64,000 nt of DNA from UBA4416 sp020846025 (GTDB taxonomy: Bacteria; Bacteroidota; Bacteroidia; B-17B0; Aurantibacillaceae). The position numbers were made by a program, and so were the translations under genes. This document shows positions 19,424-29,583 of the stretch, piece by piece. The notes beneath the pieces were generated by a model. The model saw only the letters and a program-made list of their open reading frames with translations, was not told where the DNA came from and did no database searches. The stretch's first letter is position 1, and the number at the start of each line of letters is the position of its first letter. The stretch covers positions 62,001-126,000 of the forward strand of contig CAUJDD010000036.1 in the NCBI GenBank assembly GCA_963169295.1, written 5' to 3'.

Positions 19424-21481
19424 CTATTTTTTTCTTAAATCCTCCTCTTTTAACACCTTAAATGCTGTTCTTCTATTTTTTTGGTGGGCAGCCTCCCACT
19501 CCTCGCTTTTAGGTGTAAATTTGGCGATTTCTTCATCACTTACCAAAGGTTTTGATTCTCCGTAACCTGTAGGCAATAAACGTTCCTTCTTAATCCCCTT
19601 ACTAATTAAATAAGTAACACACGATTGAGCGCGAGCTTGTGATAATTTTTGATTTAATTTATCACTACCTCGTGTATCAGTATGAGAGTTAATTTCAATA
19701 CTAAAATTATCATTTAAAACTAAGTAATCATAAATTTTATCCAATACTTCCATTGATTTAGGACGTAAAGTTGCTTTGTTAAAGTCATATTCAATCCCTT
19801 CAATCACCACATCTTCTTGAGGAATTAATGTTAGAGTGAAATCTTGTACAATATGAGTGGTTTCTGTTAATCCTTTAGTTGTTGCACTAGCAGAACTTGC
19901 TTGGTAACCTTTTTTCTGAGCTTTTAAGAAATATTGTTTATCTACTTTTAATGTTGAAAAATAAACCCCCTTATCATTTGTAATTAAAAACTGAGGCTCC
20001 TCTTCCCCTGTTACATCCTTTAATGTAACCAAAGCACCAGCAATTGGTTCCAAATTATCATAATCGTAAACTGTACCAGTAATATCAAATAAGATTGGTT
20101 CATTTTCAAATTCATAAATATCATAACAATTTCCACCAGGACAATCTTCTCTATCGCTCGAAAAATATCCTTTTGCTTGTGTTCTATCTAAAATAAAATA
20201 AGCATCGTCTTTACTCGAATTAATAGGATTTCCTAAGTTTTTTGGTTTTGCATATACCGAGTCGTCTGTATTTAATGAACTCTTAAAAACATCCAAACCA
20301 CCCATACCCACATGACCATTGGAGCTAAAAAATAAGGTATTGGATATGGTATGAAAAAATGGAGTTACTTCATCGCCAGATGTATTAATCACTGGCCCTA
20401 AATTTCTAGCTTCACCCGTTAAACCTTTTTCATCAATATTACATACATACAAATCGAATCCACCATGTCCTCCAGGGCGATTAGAAGAGAAAAATAATTT
20501 AGTACCATCAAAAGAAACATACGGTTGCATAGCCTTATAGCCAGGCTTATTTACAGTTTCTGTTAATTTATACGACTCATAGAAATAGCCATCTTTCATC
20601 TTAGCCATGTATATAAACGATTCATTTCTATTTGCATCGCTCCATCGTGTATAAAACATAATATCATCAGATGATATCACACTTGATCCTTCATGTAATC
20701 CAGTGTTTACAGGGCGACCAAAATTAGTTGCCTTTGCCCAACCTGTATCTTTTAATTCAGTATAATACAAATCACATAAATATCTTGAATCTTGTTTTTC
20801 TGGATTTAACAACACGCCTCCTTTTCGGGCACTCGTGAATAATAGCTTGGTTGGGCTATTCCAATACATAGGCGCAAAGTTGGAAGTACCTACATTAAAC
20901 ACTGTAGTATCCATTTTTTTAACGGAAATAAGTTCTTTGTGACTATTTGAATCTAATGCAAAATAACAAGAGCTTAAATTTTTCTGAAAGATCTTTTTCA
21001 ATGAGTCATTTTTCTCAGACTCCATTAATATATCATATATAAATAAAGCAGTATCGTAATTTTTGGTTTGCAATAAAGCTAAAGCATAATAATTCATATC
21101 TTCTGGATACGAACCATTATCCACTACTTTTTTAAAATGGACAACCGCATTTTGATAATCAAAGTTTAACCGATATGAATGTGCTAACTGATGATTAACA
21201 TAATCTAATTTAGAAATTTTTGCCTTACGTTCCTTACCTAAACGTTTTGTGGTATCTGGTTGAAAATCTTTTGTTTTTAAATTTACCAATTGCACTTCAT
21301 AAGGTAACACCATTATTTTTAGGGCAGTTGTGTCATCCGTTATTTTTTTATAATAATCAATGGCCGTAGCATAATCTTTTTTTGCAAAAGCATCATCAGC
21401 ATATTTCAACCACAAATGTTTTGATTGAGCAAATACATTAATAGTAGATAAAGTAACAAAAATGAATAATAGTCTTCTCAT
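19424..21481 (-). CDS. PorE-like OmpA family protein (TPR, PD40 propeller, CarboxypepD_reg, OmpA)
   Basis: I start this at ATG 21481-21479 (685 residues), because the 27 codons upstream overlap the previous gene and the downstream start begins a proper signal peptide ending NVFAQ. Domain order: TPR-like helices (about residues 20-180), a PD40/WD40-like propeller (about 190-470) with KLFFSSNRPGGHGGFDLY and GYFSSDREDCPGGNCYD, a carboxypeptidase-regulatory-like fold (about 480-560), and an OmpA peptidoglycan-binding domain with SHTDTRGSDKLNQKLSQARA. This order is that of PorE of the type IX secretion system, which anchors the apparatus to peptidoglycan. It follows a PorP/SprF gene by 4 bp and closes the five-gene operon. 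Confidence 0.87.
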   Translation of the reverse strand: MRRLLFIFVTLSTINVFAQSKHLWLKYADDAFAKKDYATAIDYYKKITDDTTALKIMVLPYEVQLVNLKTKDFQPDTTKRLGKERKAKISKLDYVNHQLAHSYRLNFDYQNAVVHFKKVVDNGSYPEDMNYYALALLQTKNYDTALFIYDILMESEKNDSLKKIFQKNLSSCYFALDSNSHKELISVKKMDTTVFNVGTSNFAPMYWNSPTKLLFTSARKGGVLLNPEKQDSRYLCDLYYTELKDTGWAKATNFGRPVNTGLHEGSSVISSDDIMFYTRWSDANRNESFIYMAKMKDGYFYESYKLTETVNKPGYKAMQPYVSFDGTKLFFSSNRPGGHGGFDLYVCNIDEKGLTGEARNLGPVINTSGDEVTPFFHTISNTLFFSSNGHVGMGGLDVFKSSLNTDDSVYAKPKNLGNPINSSKDDAYFILDRTQAKGYFSSDREDCPGGNCYDIYEFENEPILFDITGTVYDYDNLEPIAGALVTLKDVTGEEEPQFLITNDKGVYFSTLKVDKQYFLKAQKKGYQASSASATTKGLTETTHIVQDFTLTLIPQEDVVIEGIEYDFNKATLRPKSMEVLDKIYDYLVLNDNFSIEINSHTDTRGSDKLNQKLSQARAQSCVTYLISKGIKKERLLPTGYGESKPLVSDEEIAKFTPKSEEWEAAHQKNRRTAFKVLKEEDLRKK

Positions 21482-21485
21482 AATT

Positions 21486-22481
21486 TTATAATCTAGGGCA
21501 ATGGCGTACAGTTTGTTTGTTTGATTTTTTGGCCATGTAAGTAAATGAAATTTCAAATGCACCTCTATATTTTGATGCTTCTTTTAATGATGACACATTA
21601 GCATCGTAACCAACTTTTAGAATATAATTGTCTTTTCTAGCACCTACATAAATTACTGCAGCATCCTGTGCACGATAATTCAATCCTGCTAATGCATAAA
21701 ACTCTTGTTCTTTAAAAAAGTAACCCATATCCACAGAATAAAGTTGTTCCATGGCGTTTTTCTGCATCATAATTAACACCTTAGGCAACACGTAAAATAA
21801 TTCAGTAACATTAATTCTTAGTCCTGCGTGAGCATAATGTCGCATTGGCAAACGATTATTATAACCATAATATGTTTCTGTAGGCATGGTTAAGTTAAAA
21901 ACTGAATACCCAAAGAAAGGATTTAATCGTGCTTGTTGCTTAGAATTAAAATACATAAAACCAGCATTTACTTGTTCAGTTACAAACGACTGACGACTAT
22001 AGGTCTCTCCAGAAGCAATACTCTTATCAAAGAAACCTCCATTAGAAGTGTTATATTGATTATCAAAAGTGTATAAACCTGCTTCAACACGTTTTTGAGT
22101 TGCACCAGCTTGTATCCCAAACGACAAGTTATTACGTTTATACTTATCTAAAGGCACGGCATACGACGCTGAAAACAAGCCTTGTAAAACATTATAATTA
22201 CCTACCCCAGCACGCATGTTAATTATTTGACCTCCAAACCCCCACTTACCTTTTGAAGCATCTAAACTTATTAATGCTGTATTATATGGTTTAAATGCCA
22301 CCGCTTGCCATTGGTTTCGGTATTGAGCATGAACTCTTAAATTAGCATCTACAACACCTGTTAAAGCTGGATTTAAAAATAAAGGACCTGCATCATACAT
22401 CGATAGATGGAAATCCTGAGCTTTTATGTTTAAAATTGTTAAGCATAAAAAACTGTAAAATATTAGTAGTTTCTTTTTCAT
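21486..22481 (-). CDS. PorP/SprF family T9SS outer-membrane protein (copy 2)
   Basis: This 331-residue protein has a signal peptide ending NIKAQD, then DFHLSMYDAGPLFLNPALTGVVDANLRVHAQYRNQWQAV. The motif of Asn-Pro-Ala followed by YRNQW is the hallmark of PorP/SprF proteins. The rest is a predicted outer-membrane beta barrel. In Flavobacterium johnsoniae SprF is needed for secretion of the giant adhesin SprB, and PorP-like proteins generally sit beside type B tail cargo. Here it starts one base after the stop of the 2030-residue giant protein, so the two are presumably a dedicated pair. It resembles the copy at 28556 in length and motif pattern. Confidence 0.92.
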   Translation of the reverse strand: MKKKLLIFYSFLCLTILNIKAQDFHLSMYDAGPLFLNPALTGVVDANLRVHAQYRNQWQAVAFKPYNTALISLDASKGKWGFGGQIINMRAGVGNYNVLQGLFSASYAVPLDKYKRNNLSFGIQAGATQKRVEAGLYTFDNQYNTSNGGFFDKSIASGETYSRQSFVTEQVNAGFMYFNSKQQARLNPFFGYSVFNLTMPTETYYGYNNRLPMRHYAHAGLRINVTELFYVLPKVLIMMQKNAMEQLYSVDMGYFFKEQEFYALAGLNYRAQDAAVIYVGARKDNYILKVGYDANVSSLKEASKYRGAFEISFTYMAKKSNKQTVRHCPRL

Positions 22482-22482
22482 G

Positions 22483-25400
22483 TTATCTTAATAATGTAAC
22501 GTCACCTGTTTTCTTAACTTGTTTACCACTGAGCATCTCAACATCTACTACCCACACATAAACGCCTAATGGTTGATCTATGCCTTGGTAGGTACCATCC
22601 CATCCTTGTTTTTGATCGTTAGTTTCAAAGATTAATTGACCCCAGTTATTATAAACTCTAAAATTAATTGATTTGAATGGCCCTCCTCTTACGCGGAAGA
22701 TATCATTTTGCCCATCTCCATTTGGTGAGAATGCCGTAGGAACATCGGGCAATAATATTACCGTAATATCTTTTCTTACTGTGTCAATACAGCCATTAAT
22801 ATCTTTCACTACTAAGAAAACACTTAAATCTCCTTGTGTATTATAAATATGAGTTGGATTTTGTTCGTTACTTGCCATTGAGTCACCAAATTGCCAATAC
22901 CAATTAGTTAAAGAAGCAGGACCTGTAGATAAATCAGTAAAGTTTACAGTCTCTAAAGATTGTACTGGATTTGGATTGATACTAAAATCTGCAGTAGGGC
23001 CAGAAATAACCGTTACAGCTTTTTGAATCGTGTCTTTACAGCCTAATGAAGATGTAACCACTAAAGATACTGTATATACAGTAGGCGTTGCAAAACCATG
23101 TTGAGGGTTTTGGATTGAAGATGTTTGAGAATCGCCAAAATTCCATTGCCACTGTATGATATTTCCAGATAAAGTTTTAGAGGAATCTACAAATTGTGTA
23201 CTATTACCTACACATGATGTTGAGTTATAGAAGAATGCTTGTGGTAAGAAATATACATCAATTGTTTTTTTAATGGTATCATTACAGCCATTATTACTAT
23301 AAACCACGTGTGTTACCGTGTATGTTCCTGGATTTGTAAAAGCATGTGTTGGGTTATTAACAGTAGAAGTATTCATGTCTCCAAAATCCCACCATGAACC
23401 TGTTAAGCTAGCAGTAGGTACTGATGTGTCTGTAAAACTAGTAGCTGTTTTTGCACACACATTATTACTATTAAAGTCAGACACTGGTGTAGGTTTAAAA
23501 GTATATCTTACAGTATCCGTAACAGCCAAACATCCTTTATTATAAGTTGATGTAAGCACTAAGTTAACATAACCATTTGCCACATCTAATGGCGAAGGTT
23601 GATAATAAGTAGTTAATAATGAATCGTCTGGTGTAAATACCCCTGTTCCTAGAGTTGTCCATACTCCTGTAGTTGTTAGTCCTATGACACTACCGTTTAA
23701 TAGGATACGTTCATTATCACATATCATATTATTTGGTCCTGCATCTACTTGAGGAATTTTTGCAAGTACAATCTGTAATGTATCTGTTTCTGGCAAACAA
23801 TTACCCCCTGTCGAAGTTAATACAATTTTAACAACACCTGCAGTTGTATCAGCTTGGCCTAAAGTATAAGTTGTAGATAAGTTATTTGGATTGCCAAATG
23901 TACCATTACCCAATGTTGTCCATACACCAGCACTAGCGCCATTAGTTACCGAACCATTTAATGGATAGAACATTTGATTTGCACAGATGGTATCATTTAA
24001 GCCTGCATCTACTGTAGGTTTAGGCGTAATGTTTACCACTAAACTATCTGAAACAGCATTACAGTTTCCATTGTTCGTCGAGGTTAATTTGATAGTGATA
24101 CTACCTTGAGCAATATCAGCTGGATCGATATTATATACTGATGTTAAAGAAGTAGTAGAAGGAGAGAAAGAACCACCTCCGCTTGTTGACCAAACACCAG
24201 TTGTAGTTCCTGCAGTAACCGTTCCACTGATGGCTATTGTAGGATTATTAGCACATACTGTAATATCTGGACCCGAATAAACCACTGGTTCATTTGTGAA
24301 ATGAATTAACACAGTATCTACTACCTGATTACAATTTCCATTATTAGTTGATTGTAATACTAACGTAGCAGTTCCAGAGGAAATTTCTGAAGCGCTTGGT
24401 GTATAACTAGTTGTTAAAGCTGCGCTACTTGGATTATACGATCCTGAACCCCCAACCCAAACACCAGTAGTAGTTGCACCACTTACAGTTCCAGTTAATG
24501 CTGTTAATACATTATTTTTACATAGTGTCATGTCATTACCAGCCGCCACAACTGGAGCATTCGTAAAACTCAAAATAAGCGTATCTGTTACTGAGTTACA
24601 TCCACTATTATTTGTAGAATTTAAAATTAAAGTTGTTGAACCGAGTGCTAACTCTGCAGCACTTGGTGAATACAAAGTGTTTAATGATGTGTTGCTTGGG
24701 GTATATGTACCTGTACCTCCAGACCATAAACCAGTTGTTGTGATTCCACTTACCGAGCCATTTAATGATACATTGGCGTTGTTTATACAAGCAGAAATAT
24801 CAGGACCAGCTGCAACTGTTGCTGGGTCGCTAAAATTAATAACAACCTGATCTTGCACTTGATTACAATTTCCATTATTGGTTGATGTAAGTGTTAATGT
24901 TACAGAGCCAGCTGCCACTTCAATAGCACTTGGTGTATAAGTAGTTGTTAATGCAGAACTACCAGGGTTAAATGTTCCCATTCCCCCTGACCAAGTACCT
25001 GTTGATGTTGGTCCACTTACAACACCCGATATCACTGTATTAATATTATTTCTACAAGTGAAAATATCAACGCCAGCGTTTACTACAGGCGGACTAGTAA
25101 AGTTAATATAAACTGTGTCTGTAATTTGATTACAGTTACCATTATTTGTAGATTGTAAAACTAAAGAAGCTGTACCAGCAGATATTTCAGAAGGGCTTGG
25201 CGTGTAATTTGCATTTAATGTGGTATTATTTGGATTAAATGTTCCTGAACCTCCAATCCAAACACCTGTTGTTGTTATACCACTTACATTACCATTTAAA
25301 GGTGTTGTTACATTATTTTGACATAATGAAATATTAGTACCTGCATCAACGGTAGCAGGATTAGTGAAATTGATTAATATTGTATCAGTAACTGGATTAC

Positions 25401-28400
25401 AATTATTATTACTAGTTGATGTTAATATCAAAGTAGCTGTTCCTGCTGCAATCTCAGATGCTGTTGGTGAATATAAAGTATTAAGTGATGTATTACCTGG
25501 AGTAAATGTTCCAGTACCACCCGACCAAATCCCGGTAGATGTTACACCAGAAACAGAACCATTTAATGCAACATTAGCATTGTTTTTACAAGCAGAAATG
25601 TCAAGTCCAGCCGCGACCACAGCAGGATTAGTAAAATTGATTACAAGTTGATCCTGTTCTTGGTTACAATTTCCATTATTAGTTGAAACTAAAGTTAAAG
25701 TAACAGAACCAGCAGCTAACTCTGCAGGTGTTGGCGTATATGTAGAAGTTAAAGCCGAACTACCTGGATTATAAGTTCCTGCTCCCCCAGTCCAATTACC
25801 AGTAGTTGTAGGGCCAGTTACAGTACCCGAAATTGATGTATTAATGTTGTTTCTACAAATTGATAAATCAAATCCAGCATTAACTACAGGCGCATTTGTA
25901 AAGTTTACAATTACAGTATCAGTTACTTGATTACAATTTCCATTGTTGGTAGATGTTAAAACTAAAGTAGTAGTTCCCGCTGCTATTTCTGCTGGGCTTG
26001 GTGTGTATGTGGCTGTTAGTGCCGCATTACTTGGGCTAAACAATCCTGTTCCACCTGTCCATACTCCAGTAGTTGTTGGCCCGCTAATAGAACCATTTAC
26101 TACAGGTAATGGATTATTTTTACAAACTGAAATATCAGAACCTGCTCCTACACTTGCTGGATTGGTAAAGTTTATCACCATACTATTCTGAACCTGATTA
26201 CAATTCCCATTACCGGTAGAACTAAGTGTTAAGGTAACTGACCCTGCTGCTAATTCTGCAGGAGTTGGAACATAAATAGCATTTAAGGTTGTATTATTTG
26301 GGTTAAATGTTCCTGAACCACCACTCCAAATACCTGTTGTGGTAGGTCCTGAGACAGTACCTGATAAAACTGATGACGGATTATTACGACATATTAGTAA
26401 ATTACTTCCAGGTTGTACAACCGGTGCTGGTGTAAAGGAAACTTGAATACTATCTTTCACTACTTTACAGTTTCCGTTATTTGTAGATGCCAATACAATA
26501 TTTACAGAACCTGTTGCAATTTCTGTAGGTGTAGGAACATATGTATTTGTTAATGATGTTGTTCCTGGATTATATGACCCAGCACCACCAGACCAAATTC
26601 CTGTATTGGTAGCACCTGTAACTGTACCACTAATAACAATAGTAGCGTTATTAGCACACATTGATGTTACAGGAGATATCGCAATTGTAGGAGAAGGTGT
26701 AAAATACAACATTAAACTATCTTGTTTATTTGGGCATCCATTCATACTTCCAGTAGATGTAAGATATATCTTAACACTATCATTGCTCAAATCAGCTGGT
26801 GAAGGTAAATAAGTTGTGCTCAATGCGCCAGGATTTCCAAATGAACCACTTCCTGATGTTGTCCAGTTTGAGCCTGCAGCCATTGCTACTGAGCCATTTA
26901 TAGGAATATTTGAAATATTATTCTTACATAAGGATTGATTTAAGCCAGCATTAACAGTTGGTGATTGAAATACATTTAGAACAACAGTATCTCTCACAGG
27001 AGTACAATTACCAACAGAGGATAACACAAATTTAACTTGAGGTAAAGCAAAATCTGAAGGGCTAAGTGTATAAGTTGTGCTTAGATTATTTGGATTAGCA
27101 AATGTTCCAGTTCCATTAGTGGTTGTCCAAACGCCAGCAACCGCACCTCCATCCACTGTTCCTGATAAAGAAATTGTTTGAGTGGTGGCTGTACAAATGT
27201 TTTGATCGATACCCGCATTAGTATATACTCTACGTAAAAAAGAAGACATATAATGATAATAACAACCTGTACCCGCACCTCCATTAATAACTCCCATTGA
27301 GAAAATACTATCCACAGGGTGTGTGTTTCTTAGCAAATTAGTTACTCCAACAGGTATTTGACTAGTGCTATATGTAATTTGTGCACCGCTCCATAAGCCT
27401 CCTGTACCAGGCACCACTGTAAAAGCAGAGGCTGGAACTAAAGTCGCATTCCCGTTTAATAAAAAATTACCAGTTGCCGTCGTTTTACATAACACATTTA
27501 AAATAAAGGTTTGTGCATTGGTACGAGTAAAACTAATTTGTTCAGAACCTGCACAGTTTAACGGAGGAATAATTGCTTCCCCCATTTCACAACCAAAACC
27601 ACTTACATGAATTACATATATATTTTTATCACTTGTTATATATGTTAAAGGGTTAGCTATATGATAATAATAGGTATCACCTTTATTTAATAATACAGTA
27701 GTAACAACACCATCATCTATATTAACTTGTGTGAAATTTTGAGTTGCGACAATATAAGCACCTTCAGTTTCGGCTGCATATAAACCGCCTTTATTTATAA
27801 TGTAGTTCATTCCTACAACCTCTACAGGCACAATTTGATCGCCTAAGGCATCCATACAACCTGTTACGCCTCTCACAGAATCATCTGTTACTGTTACAGA
27901 AATAGGTTTGTCAGCCACTACAATAGTTCCACTTAAATTCTGACCCGGTACATTCGTATTATTTGTTACATTCTCAATAGCATAACTTTGTCCGGCATTT
28001 AACATGATGGAATAAGTTACATTTGCAGCGTGACCCACAACATTACATCGAGGCGTAATCCAAACCACCGTATTGTTTTGTGTAGCTACAACATCAATTT
28101 GTGATTTAGCGATAGGTGAAAAAGCCCAGTTAAATCGCTGGGTTTGAAAAGGGCAAACAAACTCATATCCCATTCCATTTTGTCCTTTCAATGAATATGT
28201 TTCAGGATTGTTACCACTTGTTACAATTTCATAAACAACAGTTATAGGAAAATCAGAAGTGATTTTTAAACCTCGATTATGAACTACATCAGCCGGAGAA
28301 TTCTCTACTTGATTAACAATATGGCTTAAAAACTTTGAGAATAAAGAGTTAGCGGCAATAGTAAATGTTGTATCATAAGTACCAGCAGGTTGTTGAATCC

Positions 28401-28575
28401 TTACAGTAGTTGGCTGGTTAAAAGTAGATATACGCATTACAATAGGCACCCTATTAGCATGTCCAACAGTTATCCAAGGTGCGGCAAACCAAAACACTGT
28501 ATCAATTTGAGCCGCAACGGGTTTACTAGCTACTAAGAAAATTAGTAATAATAGGCTATTTATTATTTTTCTCAT
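22483..28575 (-). CDS. giant T9SS surface protein 2: IgGFc-binding-like head, 14 Ig-like repeats, 3 PKD, type B tail
   Basis: This 2030-residue protein has a signal peptide ending PVAAQ. Residues about 24-445 resemble the IgGFc-binding N-terminal domain (for example DVVATQNNTVVWITPR, GHAANVTYSIMLNAGQ, VPASAFTVVPG). Residues about 451-1694 hold 14 tandem repeats of roughly 89 residues, most with two conserved Cys (in CKNN and GNC) and the core TTTGxWSGGxGTF. Three PKD domains follow (about 1695-1940, with WNFGD-type turns), then a gliding-motility-associated C-terminal domain from about 1941 (FSPNGDGQNDIF, YNNWGQLIFE). The start overlaps the upstream PorP gene by 20 bases, suggesting translational coupling. 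It is predicted to be an SprB-like surface filament or adhesin. Confidence 0.9.
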   Translation of the reverse strand: MRKIINSLLLLIFLVASKPVAAQIDTVFWFAAPWITVGHANRVPIVMRISTFNQPTTVRIQQPAGTYDTTFTIAANSLFSKFLSHIVNQVENSPADVVHNRGLKITSDFPITVVYEIVTSGNNPETYSLKGQNGMGYEFVCPFQTQRFNWAFSPIAKSQIDVVATQNNTVVWITPRCNVVGHAANVTYSIMLNAGQSYAIENVTNNTNVPGQNLSGTIVVADKPISVTVTDDSVRGVTGCMDALGDQIVPVEVVGMNYIINKGGLYAAETEGAYIVATQNFTQVNIDDGVVTTVLLNKGDTYYYHIANPLTYITSDKNIYVIHVSGFGCEMGEAIIPPLNCAGSEQISFTRTNAQTFILNVLCKTTATGNFLLNGNATLVPASAFTVVPGTGGLWSGAQITYSTSQIPVGVTNLLRNTHPVDSIFSMGVINGGAGTGCYYHYMSSFLRRVYTNAGIDQNICTATTQTISLSGTVDGGAVAGVWTTTNGTGTFANPNNLSTTYTLSPSDFALPQVKFVLSSVGNCTPVRDTVVLNVFQSPTVNAGLNQSLCKNNISNIPINGSVAMAAGSNWTTSGSGSFGNPGALSTTYLPSPADLSNDSVKIYLTSTGSMNGCPNKQDSLMLYFTPSPTIAISPVTSMCANNATIVISGTVTGATNTGIWSGGAGSYNPGTTSLTNTYVPTPTEIATGSVNIVLASTNNGNCKVVKDSIQVSFTPAPVVQPGSNLLICRNNPSSVLSGTVSGPTTTGIWSGGSGTFNPNNTTLNAIYVPTPAELAAGSVTLTLSSTGNGNCNQVQNSMVINFTNPASVGAGSDISVCKNNPLPVVNGSISGPTTTGVWTGGTGLFSPSNAALTATYTPSPAEIAAGTTTLVLTSTNNGNCNQVTDTVIVNFTNAPVVNAGFDLSICRNNINTSISGTVTGPTTTGNWTGGAGTYNPGSSALTSTYTPTPAELAAGSVTLTLVSTNNGNCNQEQDQLVINFTNPAVVAAGLDISACKNNANVALNGSVSGVTSTGIWSGGTGTFTPGNTSLNTLYSPTASEIAAGTATLILTSTSNNNCNPVTDTILINFTNPATVDAGTNISLCQNNVTTPLNGNVSGITTTGVWIGGSGTFNPNNTTLNANYTPSPSEISAGTASLVLQSTNNGNCNQITDTVYINFTSPPVVNAGVDIFTCRNNINTVISGVVSGPTSTGTWSGGMGTFNPGSSALTTTYTPSAIEVAAGSVTLTLTSTNNGNCNQVQDQVVINFSDPATVAAGPDISACINNANVSLNGSVSGITTTGLWSGGTGTYTPSNTSLNTLYSPSAAELALGSTTLILNSTNNSGCNSVTDTLILSFTNAPVVAAGNDMTLCKNNVLTALTGTVSGATTTGVWVGGSGSYNPSSAALTTSYTPSASEISSGTATLVLQSTNNGNCNQVVDTVLIHFTNEPVVYSGPDITVCANNPTIAISGTVTAGTTTGVWSTSGGGSFSPSTTSLTSVYNIDPADIAQGSITIKLTSTNNGNCNAVSDSLVVNITPKPTVDAGLNDTICANQMFYPLNGSVTNGASAGVWTTLGNGTFGNPNNLSTTYTLGQADTTAGVVKIVLTSTGGNCLPETDTLQIVLAKIPQVDAGPNNMICDNERILLNGSVIGLTTTGVWTTLGTGVFTPDDSLLTTYYQPSPLDVANGYVNLVLTSTYNKGCLAVTDTVRYTFKPTPVSDFNSNNVCAKTATSFTDTSVPTASLTGSWWDFGDMNTSTVNNPTHAFTNPGTYTVTHVVYSNNGCNDTIKKTIDVYFLPQAFFYNSTSCVGNSTQFVDSSKTLSGNIIQWQWNFGDSQTSSIQNPQHGFATPTVYTVSLVVTSSLGCKDTIQKAVTVISGPTADFSINPNPVQSLETVNFTDLSTGPASLTNWYWQFGDSMASNEQNPTHIYNTQGDLSVFLVVKDINGCIDTVRKDITVILLPDVPTAFSPNGDGQNDIFRVRGGPFKSINFRVYNNWGQLIFETNDQKQGWDGTYQGIDQPLGVYVWVVDVEMLSGKQVKKTGDVTLLR
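23494..27225 (-). repeat. array of 14 Ig-like repeat units (about 267 bp each)
   Basis: Coding repeats of giant protein 2. Units are 88-90 residues long. Internal units 4-11 are most alike, while the outer units diverge. Units 6 and 9, 7 and 10, and 8 and 11 are closest pairs, giving a higher-order period of three units. Matching stretches at 24849 and 25650 are exactly 801 bp apart. Confidence 0.9.
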
Positions 28576-29548
28576 TTTGTTTTTCCTTTTCTAATTTTGT
28601 TTTAATACTATTATCAATATCATTTAATTCTTGTTCATCAGCATCTAACTTACGTTTTGGTTTTATGAACTGATACATTATACTAATTTCATGTGAACCA
28701 GTATTGTATCTTTTTAGTTTTGAAGTTGTAATATCATACGAATAAGCAACACTTAATTTTTCTTTTATAGTTACGCCTAATAGTGCGCTTGCTGCATCAT
28801 TCAAGCGATAAGAACCACCAATCCATATCATATCTTTATAAATTCCTCTCAAACAGAATTCAGGCTGAATAGGTAATGGCGCATTGAATTTTGCTAATGC
28901 TGAAGGTTGAATAGAAAAATTTTTAGATACATTAAAATTATATCCTAAAGTTGCAAATACATGTTGTGATAAATTACTATGGGAATCTTTCCAAGTTATT
29001 TTATTACCAAGATATTGATAAGTGGCTACGCCAAAAAATAATCTATCACTGTATAAATATAAACCACCATTTGAATCAAAGGTATTATTTGCTAAAACAT
29101 TTCCCGTTAATAAATCATCGCCCGAATCAGCTACTTTTGCATCAAATAGTTTTATACGGTATTGAACCATGCCTAATGAAACCCCCAATCCTAATTTATA
29201 TTTCTCGTTTAATTTTATTTGATAAGCAAACGTTAAATAACCATTTGTGCGAGATAACAATCCTGTGTTATCTGAATTAACTAATGCACCAATTGCCACT
29301 TTTTTGGCTTTACCAATTGGGCTATGGGCACTTACCATATATGTTTTTGGTGCATCTTGAAATCCTACCCATTGGTTACGAAAATTAAAATTTGCAACTA
29401 CATGTGGTTTAGAACCAGCAACTGCTGGATTATATGCATAAGGATTTAATACATAATTTGTATAAATAGGTAATTGTTGTGCCAATAAAGTTGTAGTTGT
29501 TGTTAACACAACTAGTAGCATCCATTTTATATATAACATCTTTTTCAT
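28556..29548 (-). CDS. PorP/SprF family T9SS outer-membrane protein (copy 1)
   Basis: This 330-residue protein has a signal peptide ending LLAQQ, followed by YTNYVLNPYAYNPAVAGSKPHVVANFNFRNQWVGFQDAP, the PorP/SprF signature with the NPA and RNQW elements. Beta strands follow, consistent with an outer-membrane barrel. A charged, probably periplasmic C-terminal tail (about residues 300-330, rich in Lys, Glu and Asn) extends beyond the barrel and is absent from copy 2. It lies 35 bp downstream of giant protein 1 and overlaps giant protein 2 by 20 bases. The inferred role is secretion or anchoring of the neighbouring giant protein. Confidence 0.92.
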   Translation of the reverse strand: MKKMLYIKWMLLVVLTTTTTLLAQQLPIYTNYVLNPYAYNPAVAGSKPHVVANFNFRNQWVGFQDAPKTYMVSAHSPIGKAKKVAIGALVNSDNTGLLSRTNGYLTFAYQIKLNEKYKLGLGVSLGMVQYRIKLFDAKVADSGDDLLTGNVLANNTFDSNGGLYLYSDRLFFGVATYQYLGNKITWKDSHSNLSQHVFATLGYNFNVSKNFSIQPSALAKFNAPLPIQPEFCLRGIYKDMIWIGGSYRLNDAASALLGVTIKEKLSVAYSYDITTSKLKRYNTGSHEISIMYQFIKPKRKLDADEQELNDIDNSIKTKLEKEKQNEKNNK

Positions 29549-29583
29549 TTATCTTTTTATATTCTTTCTAGTACATATTTTAA

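Noticed and set aside
21482..21562. 27 additional N-terminal codons of the PorE-like protein
   Set aside because: They overlap the PorP/SprF gene and would bury the signal peptide; ATG 21481 gives a proper export signal with a 4-bp gap.
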